This document shows positions 15,950 through 21,727 of a stretch of DNA of 21,727 nt, piece by piece. The DNA is taken from the NCBI RefSeq assembly GCF_039542345.1, contig NZ_BAABHY010000008.1, positions 1 through 21,727 of the forward strand, given 5' to 3'. The position numbers were made by a program, and so were the translations under genes. Each line of letters begins with the position of its first letter. Within the stretch, counting starts at the first letter, position 1. The stretch is from Orbus sasakiae. Its GTDB lineage: Bacteria > Pseudomonadota > Gammaproteobacteria > Enterobacterales > Orbaceae. The notes below the pieces were generated by a model. It ran no database searches. It had not been told where the DNA came from and was given only the letters and a program-made list of their open reading frames with translations.

Positions 15950-16540
15950 TTACTTTTCATCCATCGCAAGATCAAAAGCCTCAATAAAATCGGGGCCGCA
16001 GTATTGCGCAAAATGATTAAATATAGTTGGTAAACCGTCGCTATTTATGGTCGCTTGATAGACGGTGTCCCCTTCGCCTTGCGTGGTAAACGTTATATCA
16101 CCGCTGGCAGTTAAAAATTGTTTAAATAGTTGGCTTAAGATTGGTAGTAGCTTGGCTTTTTCTTTATTATAACCTTTTAAAAAACCTGAATAATAAATAT
16201 TATTTGTCCATGATACCGAATCCTTACCATTTTTAAACATAGTACCAAAAATAATGTTTTCTGTTTTTTCTTTAAACAGTTTAATATGAAGATCTGTAGA
16301 TAAATCATAAGAATCTAGTTGTTGAGTATTGAATATATCCAAAATAAAAATTAACTGTTGGATATCTTGTGCACATAATAATGAAAATTCAAAATCATGA
16401 TGTTTTACTGTTAATATATATCTAGGTTTTGACCAATTATCTTGTTTGACAATGGACCATTGTTCTTGTTGTTCTATTGTTTCTCTGGCTTCAATCATAA
16501 AAGAAATCAGGCAAAGACATAGTATTATTAATCGTTTCAT
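15950..16540 (-). CDS. Secreted paralog A, candidate periplasmic immunity protein
   Basis: The 196-residue precursor begins MKRL with a hydrophobic Cys-containing core and a probable cleavage after I-E-A near residue 18. There is no lipobox, so a soluble periplasmic protein is expected. The mature N-terminus (IEQQEQWSIVKQDNW) and the C-terminal block (ending Y-C-G-P-D-F-I-E-A-F-D-L) match paralog B closely, while the middle differs. The two shared cysteines (L-L-C-A and Y-C-G-P) are kept. It lies 11 bases after the VasX-like toxin stop, the usual place for a cognate immunity gene, with an AAGGA ribosome site. Of the two paralogs this is the better candidate for the cognate immunity. Other possibilities are a periplasmic accessory protein or a secreted effector partner. 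Confidence 0.7.
   Translation of the reverse strand: MKRLIILCLCLISFMIEARETIEQQEQWSIVKQDNWSKPRYILTVKHHDFEFSLLCAQDIQQLIFILDIFNTQQLDSYDLSTDLHIKLFKEKTENIIFGTMFKNGKDSVSWTNNIYYSGFLKGYNKEKAKLLPILSQLFKQFLTASGDITFTTQGEGDTVYQATINSDGLPTIFNHFAQYCGPDFIEAFDLAMDEK
15968..16137 (-). repeat. 3' repeat of secreted paralog A (matches 15361-15530)
   Basis: This is the partner of the block in paralog B. The two direct repeats lie 607 bases apart and could recombine to delete or exchange one gene. The boundary towards the diverged middle lies just after the codons for the conserved Phe-Lys-Gln-Phe. Confidence 0.88.
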
Positions 16541-16551
16541 AATGTGTTCCT

Positions 16552-19500
16552 TTATGAATAGATATAAGCACGAGTTGGATAAGGTGCATGTTTTATATCT
16601 TCAACAAATTTCTCAATTTTTTCTTGCTCACGGGCCTGTTTGGCTAAATATTCATCGGTTTTTAGAATTTCACCAAGATCATCAAGCTCATCTTGATAAT
16701 TATCATAAGAGGTAAAGTTTGTATGTATACTCAGATTTTTAGCTGCAAAACGATCACTAGCATAGAACTGTATACCAAATCGATTTCTGGCAAACCAATG
16801 TTGCAGTGGGTTATTTTCCAGTAAGGATACGATTATAGTCAATACAAAAACAAGTGCACCAACAATGGGGTTCAATAAAAATCCGACAACTCGCCCCACG
16901 CTTGCCATGATAGCGGCGCGAACAGCGGACTTAATCACCAGAGATTTTATCAATTGTTGTAACCCCTCTCGGCCAAAAGCCTGAATCATCATATCGATTG
17001 ATGACAGTAAACTGCTGGTGATATTGACCCATTTTAAGGCTGCCGCTGCGATGGATTGTTTTTGCTCTGATAGTGCAGGGATCATCCCTAATACGACACC
17101 AATCGCGCCGATCCCGTTACCTAAGCGCATGCGCATCATATGCAACTGTTTCATTTTTTTAAGCTTATCTTTGAGTGTGCTCGCTTGCTGTGGGCAAATG
17201 GTAGTTTGAATTTGGCGATTAAGATCAGCAAGCTTTTTGACCGGTTGACATGCTTTAAAAGCCAGCGTGGCCGCGGCCATCAAACCCGATATGCCGGTTA
17301 ATATATCATTGCCTTCAACTTCGTCACTGCTGATCATTTTTGCGCCTAATTTGTACAATGACATCAACTGAAAGCCTAATAAATATTGGGCAATTTGGGG
17401 TTGAACATTTTCTGCACTGACAATCTGGTTAATGCGCAGAGCTAAGCGTTGATAACTGGTTGTTAATAGGTTGATAATATACCGACTGCTGCGCGTTAGC
17501 CCAGTTAAAATTTTACGTTCAAACTCAGCAAAACATTTAAGGGTGGTACGCAAATAATTTGGTGGCACACCAATCCCCTGACTGATGGCAACGATTAATG
17601 TTGTGGCATACCGAGAGTTAAAATTGGTATTCGTTGATTTTAAATAGTGCACCAACGCCATAAAATGACCCGATAGCATTGATAGACCTTGTTTAAACGG
17701 CAATGCAGCGCTGTGCCAAGCACCGCTATCGAGTACATCATTGATTTGCCCTGGCACATCTAATGCACTATCCACAAGGATATCAAGCTTGCCGCCATCC
17801 AATGCTGCTTTAACCTCATCAGGAATATTGACAATATTGGTTAGGCTATCTATAGGTTGAACTTGATTTGGGAACTGAAAATGTTGTTCAAAATATTGAA
17901 TAATTTCTTCTCTAACAGTCTCATCAATTAAAGTATCTACTCCCTTTACAGACATTGCAATAAAATCTAAACATTTTGCCTGCTCACTCTCTGTTAAATC
18001 ATGAGTAGCAACAATTGAATCCCAAAAAATATTGGTGATATCTAACTCTGGTTGTTCAATCAGCTGATACAAATAAGCAGTTTTGGGCTCCCTTGCGTTA
18101 GTGATTAATGTGATTTCATTATTGTTAAACAGTTCATTAATGCCCGCTTGTTGACCTGCTGTGCTAATTTGCTCTGCTAAATTATTGATTGTTTCAATGG
18201 CTTTAATTTCATTCACCAACGTTAAAATCAGTTCATTGATAAAATTAGCATAATTGGTTGAACATTTAAGATACTCGTGATTGCCCCAGTAAAATGGGTG
18301 TTGCTGTTTTTGCTCTCTTGCATCAACACACTGTATTAAATCATGAATTAATAGCATAACATAAGCATTGGCTGCTTCATCAAATTTGGCATAGTTTTGT
18401 TTAAACTGCTTGACACGGTCTTGATCAATTTGGCTTTCATATTTTTGCCATTCACGTTCAATACTTTCAGCTTTTTTGGCTTCGATTAATGGCCGATCGG
18501 CGTTCACTTTGTTTATCATTTGCTGCTTAAAAATACCAAATTGTTGCTTAAGTGATTCGGCTTGATTTTCAGCAATTGTTTCCAGTTTAAAAATAGGCAT
18601 AAACAGTGTTTCTTGTTGCGCATCAAGTATTGCTTCGCCACCAATAGTATTACGCATCGTCCATTGATATAAATATGCCGCCTCATATTGTAAGTTTTTT
18701 ATTGATGAATCTTTTACCGTAATAAAGGCTTGTTCATTATATATTGGCGTGTTGATATCATCATCGGTAATAAGTTTGTCTTGAATAGCTTGCTCAACAT
18801 GGGATTTCATGCTTTTGAACAACGCGTTAGTTGCTTTTTGCTTATCAGAAGGAAAAAGGTTATTAGCAATCATAGCATGGCCGACTACACGGCTTGTTCC
18901 TGCTGTAATGCTTCCGATTGGCGATTGTGTGTTCAAAAAATAACCAACCAAATCCCCTGATTGGAGTCTTGCGTGTTGTGCATATTTTTCATCTAACTGT
19001 TTAATAAACCCTGTTGCTTGGCCACTTTCGATTGAGTTTTTAATGGCTAAGTGCCATTGTACCAAACCAATTTCCCGTTCACGCTCATCTTGTACTTTTA
19101 ATATATTGGCATAAGCATGGTTGATCCAAAATTGTAACTCTTCGACCATGCTGACGGAATCCCATAAAGCAACCATCATTGGCACATGATCATCTGTGCT
19201 TTGATTACTTTGCATCTTTGTTGACAATGAGATATTACCGGTTGTTATGAATGCAGCTGCATTCCATGCTTGATGTGTCGATCGTGTGCGAAATTTATCC
19301 ATATCGACTAAAAAAACTTGCTCTTTATCACTACTGGATAATGGGCCTTTATCTGTCACCTGCTGAGCCTTTTCAAGATCAAAAAAAGCCATCTTTTCAT
19401 ATCGGTAATCATCATCTTGCATTGGTGTTTGATAACCTAATACTTGATGAATATTATCATCTGTCGCTTTTGCAATACCGTCTTTTTCAGTCTGTTTTTT

Positions 19501-20037
19501 TACCCATTGCGCAGGCTCAATTTTTTGCATTCTTTGATTACGAATCGATAAACCATCATTGCTCAAATCAGCATATTGTTGACAAATATCCTTTGTCCAT
19601 TTAAATGGGCTAAAGGCAAGCCAAGCCGTTTGGTATTTCTCTGGCTGTTCAATGGTAATGTAGGCGACATCGGATGATTGATGAGTATTTGCTGTACATC
19701 CAATTAATTTACTATCTTCTTTAATACTTGCTGGACCATGCGTCGTGCAATTGGATTGACGCCAAAAACCACCATTTTCATCGACCGAATAGACTTGCCA
19801 AATAATATCTTCAAATGGTGCTGTTTGTAATAAAACGTATAAGTAACCTTTATTCATTACTCTTAATGCTAGCTGACTTTGATCACTTAATTTAGTTTTG
19901 AATATATTGGTTTGTGATGACTGAGCCCATGTTGGCAAAAGTGTTTTATCACCTTTTGCTTTAGGTGCTAAAATATAGCGAACAGGTAAAATAGGTAAAC
20001 CTTTTGGTGGTGTACAGTGTGTACATTTTTCAGTCAT
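16552..20037 (-). CDS. VasX-like pore-forming T6SS effector (BTH_I2691 family)
   Basis: The 1161-residue protein opens with C5-T-H-C8 followed by G-L-P-I-L-P-V-R-Y (13-21), the hallmark N-terminus of VasX/BTH_I2691-type effectors. MNKGYLYVLL (61-70) resembles a divergent MIX motif. A long, mostly helical soluble region follows. Hydrophobic stretches concentrate near the C-terminus: about 908-922 (Gly/Ala-rich), 970-985, and a strong segment at about 1048-1070. VasX of V. cholerae (about 1085 residues) permeabilises the target inner membrane, and this layout fits the same colicin-like action from the periplasm. The ATG overlaps the adaptor gene by 8 bases and has an AGAAGGA ribosome site 7 bases upstream. 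The adaptor upstream and candidate immunity genes downstream complete a VgrG-adaptor-toxin-immunity module. Target and pore activity are inferred. Confidence 0.85.
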   Translation of the reverse strand: MTEKCTHCTPPKGLPILPVRYILAPKAKGDKTLLPTWAQSSQTNIFKTKLSDQSQLALRVMNKGYLYVLLQTAPFEDIIWQVYSVDENGGFWRQSNCTTHGPASIKEDSKLIGCTANTHQSSDVAYITIEQPEKYQTAWLAFSPFKWTKDICQQYADLSNDGLSIRNQRMQKIEPAQWVKKQTEKDGIAKATDDNIHQVLGYQTPMQDDDYRYEKMAFFDLEKAQQVTDKGPLSSSDKEQVFLVDMDKFRTRSTHQAWNAAAFITTGNISLSTKMQSNQSTDDHVPMMVALWDSVSMVEELQFWINHAYANILKVQDEREREIGLVQWHLAIKNSIESGQATGFIKQLDEKYAQHARLQSGDLVGYFLNTQSPIGSITAGTSRVVGHAMIANNLFPSDKQKATNALFKSMKSHVEQAIQDKLITDDDINTPIYNEQAFITVKDSSIKNLQYEAAYLYQWTMRNTIGGEAILDAQQETLFMPIFKLETIAENQAESLKQQFGIFKQQMINKVNADRPLIEAKKAESIEREWQKYESQIDQDRVKQFKQNYAKFDEAANAYVMLLIHDLIQCVDAREQKQQHPFYWGNHEYLKCSTNYANFINELILTLVNEIKAIETINNLAEQISTAGQQAGINELFNNNEITLITNAREPKTAYLYQLIEQPELDITNIFWDSIVATHDLTESEQAKCLDFIAMSVKGVDTLIDETVREEIIQYFEQHFQFPNQVQPIDSLTNIVNIPDEVKAALDGGKLDILVDSALDVPGQINDVLDSGAWHSAALPFKQGLSMLSGHFMALVHYLKSTNTNFNSRYATTLIVAISQGIGVPPNYLRTTLKCFAEFERKILTGLTRSSRYIINLLTTSYQRLALRINQIVSAENVQPQIAQYLLGFQLMSLYKLGAKMISSDEVEGNDILTGISGLMAAATLAFKACQPVKKLADLNRQIQTTICPQQASTLKDKLKKMKQLHMMRMRLGNGIGAIGVVLGMIPALSEQKQSIAAAALKWVNITSSLLSSIDMMIQAFGREGLQQLIKSLVIKSAVRAAIMASVGRVVGFLLNPIVGALVFVLTIIVSLLENNPLQHWFARNRFGIQFYASDRFAAKNLSIHTNFTSYDNYQDELDDLGEILKTDEYLAKQAREQEKIEKFVEDIKHAPYPTRAYIYS

Positions 20038-20986
20038 TGTTTATTCCTTCTACTTGTTGTTTCATCATTTGCCAATCTTGCTCAGACAATTTTGCTAAAC
20101 TTGTTTTGAGTTGTTCTGTTTGATTGGTCATTTTTATTTTAATTATTTTCTCATGTAACATAATATTTGGGTGTACACTCATTGAGTAATAGCCGTATTC
20201 AACAAGATCTTTAAAATCCGTATATCCTGCAGCTTTGGCTTGAATCAATACTGTCGTCAGTATTTTATTACACTCATTTTCAGTCAACCGCTTTTCCGTT
20301 AATTTTTGTTCGCGATAGCGAATTAAAATTTGATTGTGAATAACAATATCATCAATCATTGACCATTGTTCATTAGATAGAGCAAGATCAGGCGTAATAT
20401 GTTTTCGGATCATCTGGCGATTGTGTTTATGTTGTAGTTGCCCATCCCCATCTAGATAATACCAATCTGAAACAGGCCGTAAAACTTTATCTTGCTGATT
20501 GCCGTTTAATATTGACATAAAAGCAGGAAAAATTGCAGAATCAAAATAACGAATCAGTTCTTGATGCTGACCTCTTGATTGAATTGCAATATAACCAATT
20601 TGCTTTGCTAATTGTTCTGCTGGTAGGGAAGACCATAGCCAACCATAAATTTTTCTAGGATTAAATTGACTAAGTTTATTCGGTTCAATTTCCAATAATG
20701 CTTGGTGCACACTATCGGATAATATTTTTTGATGATCTACGTTGTTTAAATCAAACTGAATAATCGCAGGAGTGTATTCAGTTGTATATTGAGAATACTT
20801 AATTGGATAATAGGGTTGGTGGGCTTGCCAAGCAGCCACCACATCATTTATTTCACTTCCCGCTTGCGGATGATAAAGTAAATAAAAAGCCATATCAACA
20901 GCACTGTTATCATTTATCGCTCGTAGTGTTGATAAAATCATATTTAACTGTTCATTTCTCATATTTTCTGAATAATCAAATGTCAT
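20030..20986 (-). CDS. DUF4123 effector adaptor (Tap/TEC, VasW-like)
   Basis: DUF4123 proteins load a specific effector onto its VgrG and are not themselves secreted. In this 318-residue protein the domain is evident from FYLLYHP (34-40), G115-W-L-W-S-S, a L-I-R-Y-F-D-S-A-I-F-P segment (144-154) and R-P-V-S-D-W-Y-Y-L-D-G-D-G (170-182). The C-terminal 130 residues are helical and probably bind cargo. Its ATG overlaps the vgrG stop by four bases (ATGA) and its stop overlaps the toxin start by eight bases, so spike, adaptor and toxin are translationally coupled. In V. cholerae the equivalent gene vasW precedes vasX, the same arrangement. No signal peptide or membrane segment is seen. Confidence 0.88.
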   Translation of the reverse strand: MTFDYSENMRNEQLNMILSTLRAINDNSAVDMAFYLLYHPQAGSEINDVVAAWQAHQPYYPIKYSQYTTEYTPAIIQFDLNNVDHQKILSDSVHQALLEIEPNKLSQFNPRKIYGWLWSSLPAEQLAKQIGYIAIQSRGQHQELIRYFDSAIFPAFMSILNGNQQDKVLRPVSDWYYLDGDGQLQHKHNRQMIRKHITPDLALSNEQWSMIDDIVIHNQILIRYREQKLTEKRLTENECNKILTTVLIQAKAAGYTDFKDLVEYGYYSMSVHPNIMLHEKIIKIKMTNQTEQLKTSLAKLSEQDWQMMKQQVEGINND

Positions 20987-21727
20987 TTTAGTCTCACATT
21001 TGCTTGCTGTGCATTTTCAGCTTCCGCAACCGCTCCATCACAAAGCCCCGGCAATGAACTTGAAGCATTTTTTGTTGCCGGTTCCATTTTTTGCATGGCG
21101 GTACATTTTAATGAGACGTTAGCCGATGAGCCAATTTCGATACCCGCACTTGAGAGCTTAATATACGATCCCCCGCACGCCAGTACCATTTCATTATTTG
21201 CCGATAATGATACTTGGCCATCAACACTATCAATGGTCATATCTTGCTTGGCAGCAATATCCATGGCGGCATTTTGTGCCTGAATCTCAACCTTACCTTG
21301 GTTAGCAAACAGCTTCATACCTTGTGAATGAGCAAATACACTCACCGCATCACTGGCGGCCAGTGTCAGGTTTTTAGCACTGTTAATGTCAGTGTTACCG
21401 GCTGAGGTGGTGGTTAAGGTATGATTGGATGACAACTGAATCGTCTCATCACTGGTTAACGCAATGCCCTCTGGTGCATACGCTAGTATGCCCGATTGGG
21501 TTAACTGCGTTAGTGCATCTTTGAGTTGCTGCTGTGAATCGGTATCAGCCGGATGCGCCTGGGCATTATTGGCCGCATTTTGTAATGCCTTGGCAATCGA
21601 TAATGCATTTTCAAGCTGGGTAATAGCCCCTTGCATGTCGAGCTGCTGACCCTGTGCTTTCGGCTCAGTTTGGGCAGTTAAGTATAGCCCTTTGTTGGCC
21701 GCAATCGCGCCCCACTCATCGGTGCGT
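20983..21727 (-). CDS. vgrG: VgrG (TssI), C-terminal 248 codons (runs off window edge)
   Basis: The frame is open to the right-hand window edge. It corresponds to the DUF2345-like C-terminal part of the complete vgrG, starting at R-T-D-E-W-G. The first 160 or so residues here are almost identical to that copy. The last 80 or so are only family-similar, ending in a distinct tail (S-S-S-L-P-G-L-C-D-G, then a charged Gln/Ala-rich end). The stop overlaps the adaptor ATG (ATGA). By position this VgrG carries the VasX-like effector through the DUF4123 adaptor, and the unique tail is the likely contact site. The ATG at 21636 is internal and is not the real start. Confidence 0.95.
   Translation of the reverse strand, partial: RTDEWGAIAANKGLYLTAQTEPKAQGQQLDMQGAITQLENALSIAKALQNAANNAQAHPADTDSQQQLKDALTQLTQSGILAYAPEGIALTSDETIQLSSNHTLTTTSAGNTDINSAKNLTLAASDAVSVFAHSQGMKLFANQGKVEIQAQNAAMDIAAKQDMTIDSVDGQVSLSANNEMVLACGGSYIKLSSAGIEIGSSANVSLKCTAMQKMEPATKNASSSLPGLCDGAVAEAENAQQANVRLK
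21239..21726 (-). repeat. vgrG repeat block, copy 2 (matches 1801-2288)
   Basis: This is the partner of the block in the complete vgrG, in the same orientation and 19.4 kb apart. Such direct repeats could recombine to delete or duplicate everything between them, which here includes most structural genes, or could act as a gene-conversion tract. Its right-hand limit is set by the window edge, so the true length is unknown. Confidence 0.93.

Noticed and set aside
15340..16540. Lipoprotein assignment for the two secreted paralogs
   Set aside because: The cysteines in the signal region of paralog A are in the hydrophobic core and not in a lipobox, and paralog B has a normal A-A-A cleavage site.
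21239..21726. Insertion sequence or transposon ends explaining the vgrG repeats
   Set aside because: The repeats lie inside protein-coding sequence in the correct frame, with no transposase, inverted ends or target duplications.
1..21727. CRISPR array, tRNA or rRNA genes
   Set aside because: There are no regularly spaced repeats and no tRNA-like or rRNA-like segments, and nearly all of the sequence is filled by minus-strand coding genes.

Overview
The window holds most of the second half of a type VI secretion system (T6SS) locus. Every gene is on the minus strand, so transcription runs from position 21727 towards position 1. No phage, insertion sequence, RNA gene or CRISPR array is visible, and no gap between genes is longer than 100 bases. 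The AT-rich sequence, the gammaproteobacterial-type Tss proteins and the enterobacterial-like gene order suggest a low-GC gammaproteobacterium. A gut symbiont of the Orbaceae type (Gilliamella or a relative) is my best guess, but it rests on general resemblance and is not proven.

Layout in the direction of transcription. (1) Cargo module, about 21727 to 14114: the 3' end of a vgrG, a DUF4123 adaptor gene, a large VasX-like (BTH_I2691-type) pore-forming effector, two tandem paralogous secreted proteins of about 196 residues, a two-helix membrane protein and a stand-alone PAAR gene. (2) Structural block, 14109 to 4021: a bitopic accessory membrane protein, tssM, tssA, tssF, tssG, tssJ and tssE. 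(3) A second cargo module, 3926 to 1: a complete vgrG and the first 507 codons of an M23-peptidase-like effector that runs off the left edge. tssB, tssC, tssK, tssL, hcp and clpV/tssH are not in the window.

How the parts fit. TssJ (outer-membrane lipoprotein) and TssM (inner membrane) belong to the envelope complex. TssE, TssF and TssG belong to the baseplate, and TssA coordinates assembly. VgrG with PAAR forms the spike tip. Each vgrG is followed by its own cargo. The right-hand cargo uses a DUF4123 adaptor and sits beside several candidate immunity genes. The left-hand cargo follows its vgrG directly, with no adaptor between them.

The most notable signals are these. The two vgrG genes are about 96% identical over a 488-base block and then change abruptly into different C-terminal tails. 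The two secreted paralogs have near-identical C-terminal thirds but diverged middles, which fits immunity-gene duplication and diversification. The effector at the left edge looks like an M23 peptidase fold split by two SH3-like modules, with altered metal-site residues.
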